Positions 1 to 8,192 of a stretch of 64,000 nucleotides of DNA are shown in pieces. The notes under the pieces were generated by a model, which saw only the letters and a list, made by a program, of their open reading frames with translations, was not told where the DNA came from and made no database searches. Both the position numbers and the translations under genes were made by a program. The stretch is from Dyadobacter alkalitolerans DSM 23607 (GTDB taxonomy: Bacteria; Bacteroidota; Bacteroidia; Cytophagales; Spirosomataceae), in NCBI RefSeq assembly GCF_000428845.1, contig NZ_AUAS01000005.1:1-64000 (forward strand), given 5' to 3'. Each line of letters begins with the position of its first letter. The stretch's first letter is position 1.

Positions 1-521
1 CAGTGAAAGACGAAGCTGTTCAGACTAGTTTAACACATATATTAAATGAGTTTGACGTTGCTATAAAGAGGTTAAATGACGAAATTGAAGAATTAACGAA
101 AGCTAATTTCAGTCAGGAGCTCATCAGATTGACTTCCATAGTAGGCATTTCAACAACTATTGCTACGGCATTGATTGAGGTAACCGGCGGTCTCAGGCAC
201 TTTCATTCGGCTAAAGCTCTGGTTAAATTCATTGGTGTAGCCCCTATTATCTATCAATCCGGAAAGCTAAATTCAGCTAAGGGAATCTGTAAAACTGGTG
301 ATGGCCAATTAAGGAGCATGCTGTATACTGCCTCCTGGTCTGCAATTCAGCATAATAAATCATGTCGAGCGCTCTATGAACGTTTAAAAGCCGCAGGCAA
401 AGCTTCAAAAGTCGCACTAATTGCAGTCGTTAACAAGTTACTTCGGCAGGCGTTTGCAGTGGTCAAGTTCGATCAGGATTTTGATCCAAATTATTGTCCA
501 ATTTTACGGAGTTATCCTTGA
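1..521 (+). CDS. IS110-family transposase, C-terminal part
   Basis: The reading frame is open from the left edge, so the 5' part lies outside the window. The visible 172 residues match the C-terminal Transposase_20 region of IS110/IS116/IS902 transposases: a helix-hairpin-helix-like stretch (LTSIVGISTTIATALIEVTG, residues 43-62), then the F-xx-AKALVKFIGVAP segment, the QSGK motif near residue 85, and a basic C-terminal helix with KASKVALIAVVNKLLRQ. In this family the DEDD catalytic domain is N-terminal and would be upstream. IS110 elements usually lack clear terminal inverted repeats, so the downstream element edge cannot be placed. Family assignment is firm. Whether the element is intact cannot be judged here. 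Confidence 0.85.
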   Translation, partial: VKDEAVQTSLTHILNEFDVAIKRLNDEIEELTKANFSQELIRLTSIVGISTTIATALIEVTGGLRHFHSAKALVKFIGVAPIIYQSGKLNSAKGICKTGDGQLRSMLYTASWSAIQHNKSCRALYERLKAAGKASKVALIAVVNKLLRQAFAVVKFDQDFDPNYCPILRSYP

Positions 522-848
522 CTTTTAATACAGTTCATAAAATTTGATATAACAACTTCAGGAGCCAATTCTGGGCTTCATCCTCGTTAATTGCTCCGTA
601 AGCAAGCACAGCAGCTTTCATTTTTCTCGGAAACCTTTCTTAACTACTTGACTATAAGCTTACTTATCCTTCAAATAAAGTACTTAGCAATAAATACCGT
701 TTTACATAGTGTAATGAGATTTGAAAATTTGTTGAACCAATCTATGTCAGCACAGCGGCTCTAATATTTGTCCAAAAAAAATTTGCTCAAACGTATTGCG
801 TAATCAAATGGTTTCTCATTACATTTGTAACCAGATGGTTTCATATAT
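522..848. other. Intergenic stretch beside the IS110 element
   Basis: No convincing gene. On the minus strand, from about 620 down to 534, a 28-codon frame begins MKAAVLAYGAINEDEAQNWL and stops. It resembles a gene scrap but I do not recognise it. GTAATGAGA at 712-720 is the reverse complement of TCTCATTAC at 813-821, which lies in the arsR promoter region. The 690-790 part is AT-rich and otherwise featureless. Confidence 0.4.
796..842 (+). promoter_or_regulatory. Candidate arsR promoter/operator
   Basis: TACATTTG at 820-827 fits the Bacteroidota -7 element TAnnTTTG, with TTG at 796-798 about 21 nt upstream. ATGGTTTC occurs twice, at 808-815 and 835-842, bracketing the -7 element just ahead of the ATG at 849. 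ArsR-family regulators usually repress their own operon, so the repeats may be its operator. This is inference from position and sequence only. Confidence 0.35.
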
Positions 849-1169
849 ATGGAGTTGAGAAGAGATGTTTTTCAGGCAATATCGGATCCTGTCCGTAGGG
901 ACATTATTCAGCTGCTTAGCGGGCAGTCCATGAATTTGAACTCAGTAGCGGGGCATTTTGACATCAGCCGACCGGCTGTTTCCAAACACATTAAGATATT
1001 GGTGCAATGTGGAATAGTGACGGTCCGGCAAGATGGACGTGAGCGCTATTGCATGGCTGACCCGATGAAGCTCAGGGAGGTGGACAAATGGTTGGACCAT
1101 TACCGGAAGTTTTGGGCCAAGAAACTGGACGCCCTGGGGGATTTTCTTGAGAATCAAGAAGATGAGTAA
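849..1169 (+). CDS. ArsR-family (SmtB-like) transcriptional regulator
   Basis: A 106-aa winged-helix repressor. It starts with the typical ArsR lead-in (residues 4-25, RRDVFQAISDPVRRDIIQLL), followed by the recognition helix region around SRPAVSKHIKILVQCGIV and a wing ending in RQDGRERYC. No CxC metal-binding motif is present, so this belongs to the non-metal branch (PF01022/HTH_20 type) that usually sits upstream of SRPBCC-domain proteins. Exactly such a gene follows 41 bp downstream on the same strand, so the two probably form an operon with autoregulation. The ATG at 849 gives the family's usual N-terminus. Confidence in family is high; the signal it senses is unknown. Confidence 0.9.
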   Translation: MELRRDVFQAISDPVRRDIIQLLSGQSMNLNSVAGHFDISRPAVSKHIKILVQCGIVTVRQDGRERYCMADPMKLREVDKWLDHYRKFWAKKLDALGDFLENQEDE

Positions 1170-1210
1170 CCTGCTTTAAATCAATATTTTATATAACTAA
1201 TAATTTAAAG

Positions 1211-2056
1211 ATGGAAAAAAATTCGATCGTTACAGAACGCATCTACAATGCTCCCATTGAAAAGGTGTGGAAAGCCATTACGGATAAAGCCCAAATGAAA
1301 GAATGGTATTTTGATCTCAGTGAATTCAAACCTGAAAAAGGATTTAAATTTAGCTTTTCGGGTGGTGACGATAAGGTGCAATTTCTTCATGAATGTGAAA
1401 TACTTATTGTTGAGCCGCCGAAGAAATTGGCTTATAGCTGGACATATCCAGAATATGAGGGCTATTCCGTGGTAACTTTTGAACTTTTTGAAGAAGGCCC
1501 GAAACAAACCAGGTTAAAGCTTACGCATGAAGGTGTTGACAGTTTCCCAAAAAACAATCCGAATTTTGCGGTTTCGAGCTTCACCGGCGGTTGGGACTTT
1601 ATATTAGGCCAGTCACTCAAAAAATATGTCGAAACAGAAATTATCCAAAAAACGATTTCCATTACTGCGCCTGCGGACGTGATTTGGAATATTGTGCTTA
1701 ACCCTGATAATCAATGGGGAATGGCATTTGGTGGTGGCTCTTTTGTAGAGACGGACTGGAATATAGGATCACAGGTAGTATGGTTGGATACAGACGGCGA
1801 AGTTGGGGCACGTGGCATTGTAAAAGAGCACCGCAAGGCTGCTTATTTACAAGTAGATATGTTCGACGATGTGGACGCCGACCCGACCAGCGAGACCGGT
1901 GAATACTCTGAAAAATATAGCTTAGTTGATCATAAAGACGGCACTTGCACCCTTTCCCTCGAATCGGGGCCATTGGCGAAAAGGTACACGGATGAACATG
2001 CAGGCATGTGGGAGAACGCGATTAAAATTATAAAAGATCTTTCGGAAGGCAAATAA
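1211..2056 (+). CDS. Two-domain SRPBCC (AHSA1-like) protein
   Basis: 281 aa made of two consecutive START/Bet v 1-like (SRPBCC, AHA1 C-terminal type) domains. Domain 1 spans about residues 5-145 and opens with VTERIYNAPIEKVWKAITD. Domain 2 spans about residues 147-280 and opens with QKTISITAPADVIWNIVLNP. Single-domain members are about 145 aa, so this is a tandem fusion. These folds hold hydrophobic ligands, but the ligand here cannot be read from sequence. The gene follows the ArsR regulator closely, as is common for this family, and is followed by a strong hairpin. No signal peptide, so it is cytoplasmic. Confidence 0.85.
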   Translation: MEKNSIVTERIYNAPIEKVWKAITDKAQMKEWYFDLSEFKPEKGFKFSFSGGDDKVQFLHECEILIVEPPKKLAYSWTYPEYEGYSVVTFELFEEGPKQTRLKLTHEGVDSFPKNNPNFAVSSFTGGWDFILGQSLKKYVETEIIQKTISITAPADVIWNIVLNPDNQWGMAFGGGSFVETDWNIGSQVVWLDTDGEVGARGIVKEHRKAAYLQVDMFDDVDADPTSETGEYSEKYSLVDHKDGTCTLSLESGPLAKRYTDEHAGMWENAIKIIKDLSEGK

Positions 2057-2117
2057 AGGGAACAGATTGCTGGTTCACCGACAGATCGAGCAAGATTTTA
2101 ACCCACGGTGAAATACC

Positions 2118-2140
2118 GGCGGCCCGCATCTCGGGCCGCC
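2118..2140 (+). terminator. Hairpin after the arsR-SRPBCC operon
   Basis: GGCGGCCC (2118-2125) and GGGCCGCC (2133-2140) form a perfect 8-bp GC stem with a 7-nt loop, 61 bp after the SRPBCC stop. There is no T-tract after it, so it may be a transcript-stabilising hairpin rather than a classical terminator. Confidence 0.45.
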
Positions 2141-2779
2141 ACAAATGTTAGGAATGTTGTAAACGAAATAGTTACTTCTTAGCCTGATGGCTCCGCTAGG
2201 CCACAACCATATCGGCCCGCTGCATGGTGGGTATGGCACTTTCAAAGATACCTGCCTGGTTTGATATTATTTATCCGTAAATGTTGTCAATTAGGTGCTT
2301 GGTTAATTATTGACCTATTTACAAAAAATTACAAACTTCAATGGTTCAATGATGAGATAGATATGATAGCAAAAATTATTTACAAAAGAACCCGTGGCGC
2401 TTTTTGTTCTTTGTTTAGTTTAACCCGAAGTCCTCGAATGGGTGCAGTTCCAATTGCTTTAATCGTTGATTTGAATATGCGAATACCTACCGTGGCCGTT
2501 GCACAACTCCCTACTAATGGTTTGTTATACTGCGGCATGACTTACATGCTATGGTATTTGCGTAAAGTAATGATAGCATTTATAACGATCATTAGACCAG
2601 GAACTAATACTTAATATCTCTTGAACAGTTTGTCAATGACATCAAAATAATCAATAGCAGATCGTATTTTTTACGCATATTATAAAGCCTGTACTACTGT
2701 TTGTGAGAAGATGTACTTCCACCCGTGTGTTAATATATGGCATAGTTTTAATCGCCATTAATTAACTCAGCTGCACTTT
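2141..2779. other. Gene-poor 640-bp stretch before selO
   Basis: An open frame at 2261-2614 (+, TTG start) gives a 117-residue hydrophobic/basic sequence without family resemblance or a good start, so I do not call it a gene. On the minus strand around 2180-2260 a short frame reads NQAGIFESAIPTMQRADMVV and stops; it looks like the tail of a lost gene. The last 150 bp should contain the selO promoter, but no good TAnnTTTG match was found. Confidence 0.4.
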
Positions 2780-4339
2780 ATGGAAAATTTAAGTTCTAAG
2801 CTATTCAAAACTAATTTTGTGGATACCTTCCCAGGTGATCACAGTGGTAATCTGCACCCACGTCAAACTCCCGGAGTTTTATATAGTAAGGCAGTACCTA
2901 CACCCGTACAGAAACCCGAACTTGTAGCCTGGTCCGCCGAACTGGCAGACAGCCTGGGCATCGCGGAACCTGGTCCAGACGACATACAAATTCTGGGCGG
3001 CAACCTCGTTACCCCGACAATGTACCCCTATGCAGCCTGCTATGCCGGCCACCAATTTGGCCACTGGGCAGGGCAACTTGGTGACGGTCGGGCTATCACT
3101 TTAGGCGAATGGGAAAGCCCCAAAGGAAATACCTGGGAGTTGCAGTTAAAGGGTGCTGGCCCCACTGCGTATTCGCGGAGAGCCGATGGTCGGGCAGTTT
3201 TACGCTCATCCGTACGGGAATACCTCATGAGCGAAGCGATGCATTACCTGGGTGTCCCTACTACGCGGGCATTGGCGCTGATTACCACGGGCGACAAGGT
3301 GGCACGTGATATGTTTTACGAAGGGCGTCCTGCTGATGAGCCGGGTGCCATTGTAATGCGTGCAGCCCCAAGCTTTTTACGTTTTGGTAACTTTGAAATG
3401 CTTGCCGCCAGAAACGAGATCGACAACCTCACTCAATTGGTAAACTGGACGATCGAGCACTTTTATCCACATATTGAAGGTGAGGACAAAGTACTGCGCT
3501 GGTTTGGCGAAGTCGTCGAACGTACAGCCACGATGATCGTTGAATGGCTGAGGGTAGGCTTTGTACATGGGGTTATGAACACAGATAATATGTCTGTGCT
3601 TGGTTTAACAATTGACTATGGCCCGTATTCTTTTCTTGACAACTACGACCCTGACTTTACGCCTAACACCACCGACTTGCCAGGCAAGCGATATGCATTC
3701 GGCAAGCAGGCAAGAATAGCTTACTGGAACCTCAGCCGACTGGCTAAAGCGTTGGTACCATTGATTTCGGAAACCGACAAACTAGAAATTCAGCTGAAGG
3801 CCTATGAAGACGATTATTGGCGAAAGTACTACGCCATGATGGCAAATAAGTTGGGTTTAGACGGTATAAACGATGATGATGATGTAAAGCTTGTTGCCGA
3901 ATTCGAAAAAGTATTGACGGCAATCCAGCCAGATATGACGATCTTTTATCAGCTACTGATAGATATGCAGACAGAAGTAGCCACAGAGCAAGACATGCTT
4001 AGTTACTTTAAGAGCAGCCTGTATAATGACCCTGAACCGGGAGATGCCACCCAGCTTTACACTCTTTTGAAGAGCTACCAAGCTCGTTTAAGAACGAACA
4101 CCTGCACAAGGGAAGATAGCTTACAGCGCATGCGCAAAGCTAATCCAAGGTTTATTTTAAGGAATTTTCTGCTTCATATGGCGATTGAAGAATTGCAAAA
4201 AGGAGAGAACCAACTCTTTTTGAAACTACAGCAGGCCCTTAGGGATCCATATTCGTCAAGCCATAATGAGTTCTTTAAAATGCGCCCCGGCTGGGCGACC
4301 AAGAAGCCTGGCTCCTCTACCTTGTCATGCAGCTCATAA
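2780..4339 (+). CDS. selO: Protein adenylyltransferase SelO (YdiU family)
   Basis: 519 aa, full length for the SelO pseudokinase family, which transfers AMP from ATP to Ser/Thr/Tyr of target proteins. Visible hallmarks: YAACYAGHQFGHWAGQLGDG (residues about 82-101), the nucleotide-binding region ELQLKGAGPTAYSRRADGRA (about 118-137), SVREYLMSEAMHYLGVPTTR, and the active-site stretch VGFVHGVMNTDNMSVLGLTI followed by DYGPYSFLD. The C-terminus ends GSSTLSCSS. The Cys third from the end occupies the site that is selenocysteine in animal SelO and a redox-regulatory Cys in E. coli. The gene stands alone, with the next genes on the opposite strand. Function is well supported; the targets are unknown. 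Confidence 0.95.
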   Translation: MENLSSKLFKTNFVDTFPGDHSGNLHPRQTPGVLYSKAVPTPVQKPELVAWSAELADSLGIAEPGPDDIQILGGNLVTPTMYPYAACYAGHQFGHWAGQLGDGRAITLGEWESPKGNTWELQLKGAGPTAYSRRADGRAVLRSSVREYLMSEAMHYLGVPTTRALALITTGDKVARDMFYEGRPADEPGAIVMRAAPSFLRFGNFEMLAARNEIDNLTQLVNWTIEHFYPHIEGEDKVLRWFGEVVERTATMIVEWLRVGFVHGVMNTDNMSVLGLTIDYGPYSFLDNYDPDFTPNTTDLPGKRYAFGKQARIAYWNLSRLAKALVPLISETDKLEIQLKAYEDDYWRKYYAMMANKLGLDGINDDDDVKLVAEFEKVLTAIQPDMTIFYQLLIDMQTEVATEQDMLSYFKSSLYNDPEPGDATQLYTLLKSYQARLRTNTCTREDSLQRMRKANPRFILRNFLLHMAIEELQKGENQLFLKLQQALRDPYSSSHNEFFKMRPGWATKKPGSSTLSCSS

Positions 4340-4406
4340 ATCTGGTCTAAGTCAACTCTACTAATTAATGTTGAAACAATATGTAACGTACATTTTTTTA
4401 TCTGAA

Positions 4407-4655
4407 CTATGGCCCCGCCTCAATCCAGGCAGCTGAAGACAAACGATCGCTGTTTGCATTAGCGCCGGTGCCTTGATTTGCTTTTCGACTTTTTTTATCC
4501 TGGTTATCACCGGCTTTGACTATTTTCTTGGCAAGTTTGGTTGCCGTGTCTTTGATGGCTTTGCGGATCTTCTTGGATTCGCTTGTAGGTGCTGTTAGTT
4601 TCTGTTGAAGCGTTTCAGAAATCTGGGCTGCCAATTCCTTCTTTTGACCTTTCAT
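4407..4655 (-). CDS. Small lysine-rich hypothetical protein
   Basis: 82 aa, strongly basic in the middle (SKKIRKAIKDTATKLAKKIV, residues 26-45), probably helical, with a low-complexity, glycine/asparagine-rich tail. No signal peptide or membrane segment. The ATG at 4655 is followed by MKGQKKELAAQISETLQQKL, a plausible amphipathic helix. The composition is compatible with nucleic-acid binding, but there is no motif to prove it. It is the last of several small minus-strand genes (4407-5392). Not a family I recognise. Confidence 0.5.
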   Translation of the reverse strand: MKGQKKELAAQISETLQQKLTAPTSESKKIRKAIKDTATKLAKKIVKAGDNQDKKSRKANQGTGANANSDRLSSAAWIEAGP

Positions 4656-4745
4656 GATGCTAGCTTGATGATATCGTTTTTATGCCTTTGTTTAAACACC
4701 CTGAAACGTATATTAAAATACGTGAGATGCAGCCTTTTTTAGTTA

Positions 4746-5087
4746 CTAATCATCAAGCAATAATCGCGCCTGCTTTAATTCCTGGACGTAAATATCAGTA
4801 ACTGATTTTGGTCTGTGCAAAGCTTCAATCGGAAAGCTTTCCTTTAACAATTCAATATCCTGCATCCTATCTGCATATTTTGTAACAAGCGCTGGATCAG
4901 GAAACTGCTTATTGTTTTCAAGGGATATCAACTCGCCATATGCTACTACAAGCCCGCTCATCACTTCGTCCAATAAATCCGAATCAAGAAAGTAGCCAGC
5001 CCCGGCCTGCTCACAGGATTGCTCTCAACAGGAACTTTGGTGCTGCATGCTGGACTGCTCTTCGTCTAATTTTCTAAGGATTACCAT
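4746..5087 (-). CDS. Unrecognised small protein with an in-frame TGA
   Basis: The uninterrupted part is 4746-4973 (75 codons from a TTG), or 83+ codons counting back to a TGA at 5025-5027. The same frame continues through that TGA to an ATG at 5085-5087 which overlaps the stop of the upstream gene (ATGGTAA), as in translationally coupled pairs. Read through, the product would be 113 codons, with SSC before and EQSC after the TGA. The rest is helical and acidic (MSGLVVAYGELISLENN; SVTDIYVQELKQARLLLDD at the C-terminus). Options are a nonsense mutation, an unusual TTG or other start after the TGA, or recoding. No SECIS-like hairpin is evident after the TGA. I do not recognise the family. Confidence 0.5.
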
Positions 5088-5392
5088 AATACAGATGAAT
5101 TAGATATGAGCCTGAATTCTGTAATAACCTGATCAAATTGCTGTCCTGAAATACCGCTGAAAGCGATTACCTGGTCCTTGGTCCCTTTATCAAAAATCGC
5201 TTGAAGATCTCCATATGCAGGCAGCTTCAAGCCAACCGGGCTGCAAAACAATGCTTCCCCTTGCCGCTTGACGCTCACTTCAACAAAGGGCTTAATTTGA
5301 ACGTGCTGATCAGAGTAATAACTTCTGATAACTACTTTCACATGTTTAGTGTCACCTTGAACCAGAAAGGTCTTTTCATGTACCATGTCCAC
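5081..5392 (-). CDS. Hypothetical protein, about 100 aa
   Basis: 103 aa from a GTG at 5392, or 101 aa from the ATG at 5386, which is the likelier start. Predicted mixed alpha/beta: TFLVQGDTKHVKVVIRSYY near the N-terminus, then KPFVEVSVKRQGEALFCSPV, then a helix-rich C-terminus ending EFRLISNSSVLW. No signal peptide or transmembrane segment. Its last codons overlap by 7 nt the ATG of the downstream TGA-containing frame, which suggests a two-gene unit. No family recognised and no function proposed. Confidence 0.55.
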   Translation of the reverse strand: MDMVHEKTFLVQGDTKHVKVVIRSYYSDQHVQIKPFVEVSVKRQGEALFCSPVGLKLPAYGDLQAIFDKGTKDQVIAFSGISGQQFDQVITEFRLISNSSVLW

Positions 5393-5556
5393 TTTTTATA
5401 ATGCTGCTTGGTAAACTTACAAATAAGCCGTAAGCTAAACCTGCACTTAATGGTAAGATAATCTATTGCAGGTCTTGGTCAGGCCATCATGTAGGTGATC
5501 TTGTCAATGATTAGGTACACTATATTGTCCGGGTCGGCTGATTGGCTGAGCGAAAA

Positions 5557-6136
5557 TTATTCTGCCCCGGATTCAAAGTGGCTATTAACATAAGTCTTTG
5601 CCTGGCTTAATGAGGCAAAATATTTTTCGTCATCGCTGGCCTGTTGTCTACTGAAATCATCGCCCAATCGCTGCTCAATAAAAGCGACATCAGCATAACT
5701 CACGCGCAGCTTGTAGAAATCTAGGCCAGTGAGCGCTGGGTCTGCTTGCTTGTGCATGCCCGAGCTCAAATAGATCAGTCTTTGTGGCCTCTTGATCAGA
5801 CATGTCAAAGATAAGGCGCAATGCTGTTGACAGCCAATATCATTGAAAGTCCGTCTGGGCTAAGCGTATTTTCCAAGGCCTGGTATATACCGGCGTTGTG
5901 GATGATCGCATCAAAAGTGCCAAGCCTGTTGACCAGCCCGGCCAGGTCTTTGTTTCCTGGATGCTAGATAAATCCCCGATAAGTACTGTTTCTGCACCCG
6001 GCACCATGGCCAGTCCATACTCTGCACGCTGTGAATTGCGCGCGTGCAAGACCACACTATGCCCTAGGTGGACCAGTGCATTTGCTGCCAGTTGCCCAAG
6101 CCCGTCCACTGAGCCCGTTATGAAAATCCTTGCCAT
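5557..6136 (-). pseudogene. Decayed SDR oxidoreductase
   Basis: The 5' part (from the ATG at 6136) encodes a clear Rossmann start, MARIFITGSVDGLGQLAANA, then DLSS. The expected continuation GTFDAIIHNAGIYQALENTL is present but in another frame, so there is a 1-nt shift near 5950. That frame hits a TGA at APYL. The next SDR piece (LTCLIKRPQRLIYLSSGMH) resumes one nucleotide out of frame near 5810. The region that should carry YxxxK reads SYADV and is followed by unrelated sequence, so the catalytic segment appears deleted. Two frameshifts plus a deletion make this non-functional. It was probably a 300-residue SDR of the retinol-dehydrogenase-like type. Confidence 0.8.
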
Positions 6137-6397
6137 ACATGTTTTTATTAACCGCTTACTTTTTAGGCCTAAACCATCGCCTAAATTATTGCAATCCGTA
6201 ATTCAGCATTTAACTGGCTATATTGGGGATTTAAAGCGGAAAAAGTGTTTGCGGCATTGGTCGCATTGTGATAGCTCGGACACGGACGATGCAGCCATAA
6301 CACCACCAGTCAGGTTCAGCTTGGATTCGGATACATTGAATATAACATTTGCTTAACATCAGATAAATTATTTTGCAAGAAAGACATTTAACAATTT

Positions 6398-7327
6398 ATG
6401 CAAACAATACTGGGATCAGGCGGCGATATCGGCACGCCGCTGGCCAAAGAACTAAAAAAATACACCAAGCACATTCGCCTTGTAGCGCGCAAACCCTTAC
6501 AGGTAAACGGGGACGACGAATTGTTTAAAGCAGACCTTCTGCATGAAGCAGAAGTCCAGGCTGCCGTTGCAGGTTCCGAGGTGGTTTATCTGACAGTGGG
6601 ATTCGAATATAAAACCAGCGTGTGGGAAAAGGATTGGCCGGTGGTAATGAAAAATGTGATCAATGCGTGCCTGATGCATAAGGCCCGGCTAGTCTTTTTA
6701 GATAATGTGTACATGTATGCCGCGCAAGAGATTCCGCATATGACAGAAGGCTCGCGGGTTGCACCGGAAAGCAGAAAAGGAAAGGTAAGAGCGTTGATCC
6801 AGGATCTGCTGCTCAACGCCGTCAGTGAACATGGATTGCCGGCATTGATCGCCCGCAGCGCTGATTTTTATGGACCATCCAGTCGGAATAGCCCATTGAC
6901 TATTTCGGTTCTGGAAGAATTCAAGAAGGGGAAAAAGGCATTTTGGCAGGTTGACGCTTCCAAACTTCATGCGTTTACTTATACGTTGGACGCAGCCAAA
7001 GCAGTAGCCATACTGGGTAATACAGCAGATGCTTTTGGACAAGTTTGGCATCTTCCTACATCCTCGGAGAAGCTGACTGGAAAAGAATTTATCACCCTGA
7101 TAGCCGTTGAAATGGGCAAACAGCCAGACTATTACATTCTGTCGCGCCTAATGATGCGTGTGATCGGCATTTTTGTACCAATTGTAAGAGAGCTTACGGA
7201 GATGGCCTACCAGTGTGATCGTGATTATGTTTTTGACAGTTCAAAGTTTTGTAATCGGTTCTCGTATACACCAGTAACTTACAAGGAAGGAATAAAACAG
7301 ATGGTTGCGGCTGATAAACCAATTTGA
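6398..7327 (+). CDS. NAD(P)-binding epimerase/reductase (extended or atypical SDR)
   Basis: 309 aa. It begins with a short Rossmann turn, MQTILGSGGDIGTPLAKEL, in which GSGGDIG is the dinucleotide-binding loop. A DNVYMYA segment (about residues 101-107) replaces the usual YxxxK strand. The sequence RSADFYGPSSRNSPL (about 152-166) is typical of NAD-dependent epimerase/dehydratase proteins from Bacteroidota. Near the C-terminus, TYTPV-like and YKEGIKQMV sequences match the family end. The substrate is unknown; relatives are usually annotated as NAD-dependent epimerase. It stands alone, 260 bp after the SDR pseudogene. No signal peptide. Confidence 0.8.
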   Translation: MQTILGSGGDIGTPLAKELKKYTKHIRLVARKPLQVNGDDELFKADLLHEAEVQAAVAGSEVVYLTVGFEYKTSVWEKDWPVVMKNVINACLMHKARLVFLDNVYMYAAQEIPHMTEGSRVAPESRKGKVRALIQDLLLNAVSEHGLPALIARSADFYGPSSRNSPLTISVLEEFKKGKKAFWQVDASKLHAFTYTLDAAKAVAILGNTADAFGQVWHLPTSSEKLTGKEFITLIAVEMGKQPDYYILSRLMMRVIGIFVPIVRELTEMAYQCDRDYVFDSSKFCNRFSYTPVTYKEGIKQMVAADKPI

Positions 7328-7470
7328 CTTTGTTTGGGGAAATTAGAAAAGGATTAACATTAACATCGCTGAGGAATTGATAACAAATTGATAACCGTAG
7401 TTCAGAGGCTTTGGAATGATATTAGTGATGGTTATGTGAGTTTTATTTTACCCATTTTAAATGATTTACT

Positions 7471-8028
7471 ATGTCTGATTTAAACAGTGGCGTTTACACT
7501 GCCACCCCGATTTCTGGTGCATTCAAAACAAGAGAAGATGCAGACCGCGCCTACGATTCTTTGATTAGCCGCGGCTACAGCTCAGATGACATTACAGTAA
7601 TCATGTCTGACGAGACCAAAAAGACGCATTTTGAAAACAGCGATCATGACAGCGATCTAGGCAACAAGTCCTTAGAGAAAGCTGGTGTCGGTTCCGCAAT
7701 TGGCGGCACAGCCGGTGCCATTGTTGGTGCTATCGCAGCTATTGGCACTGTTGTTGCGCTTCCGGGCTTAGGCCTTGTTGTTGCCGGACCAGTTTTGGCA
7801 GCACTCACGGGTGCAGGTGCAGGCGGGCTGACGGGCGGCATTATTGGCGCACTCGTGGGCTCAGGTATACCTAAGGAGCATGCTGAGCACTACGAAAACA
7901 GTGTCAAAGAAGGAGGTATCATTATTGGTGTAACACCAACGTCAATCTCTGATCGTGACGCAATTATATCAGAATGGAGGACTTATCAGGTGCAGCAGTT
8001 ACACGGTGGTGAGACGGAATTAATGTAA
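7471..8028 (+). CDS. YflT-type (GSP17M-like) general stress protein
   Basis: 185 aa. Residues 15-50 (GAFKTREDADRAYDSLISRG then DDITVIMSDE) match the N-terminal domain of the heat-induced stress protein YflT family. The middle (about residues 72-130) is a glycine/alanine-rich hydrophobic double segment of the glycine-zipper kind, which may associate with membrane. The C-terminal part (IPKEHAEHYENSVKEGGIII) matches the usual end of these proteins. A paralogue lies at 58153-58662 on the minus strand. Followed by a clear terminator. Members are often stress induced; that is family knowledge, not read here. Confidence 0.75.
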   Translation: MSDLNSGVYTATPISGAFKTREDADRAYDSLISRGYSSDDITVIMSDETKKTHFENSDHDSDLGNKSLEKAGVGSAIGGTAGAIVGAIAAIGTVVALPGLGLVVAGPVLAALTGAGAGGLTGGIIGALVGSGIPKEHAEHYENSVKEGGIIIGVTPTSISDRDAIISEWRTYQVQQLHGGETELM

Positions 8029-8041
8029 GAATAACATTTCT

Positions 8042-8082
8042 AAGGCTATGATCGTCGGGTTAGTCCTGACTATCATAGCCTT
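8042..8082 (+). terminator. Hairpin terminator after the YflT gene
   Basis: AAGGCTATGAT (8042-8052) pairs perfectly with ATCATAGCCTT (8072-8082). The 11-bp stem ends in a short T-run and lies 14 bp after the stop codon. Confidence 0.7.
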
Positions 8083-8192
8083 TATACATCTCGCAGCCAA
8101 CAGACGACCTTCCGAGCCAAACGTCAACTTCCCTTGTATTCGGAAACGCCAGCTAGTGCAGTTGCATCTTAAAGCAGCTGGTCCAATCCTGT

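Noticed and set aside
2261..2614. 117-codon plus-strand frame after the SRPBCC gene
   Set aside because: Starts at TTG, has odd composition and no recognisable motif, and lies in a gene-poor stretch; treated as chance.
4746..5087. Selenoprotein gene with a TGA-encoded selenocysteine
   Set aside because: No SECIS-like hairpin follows the TGA and Bacteroidota rarely make selenoproteins; a nonsense mutation or later start is simpler.
5898..6356. 152-codon plus-strand frame near the SDR pseudogene
   Set aside because: It is the antisense of the SDR coding remnants, with Cys/Pro/Thr-rich nonsense composition.
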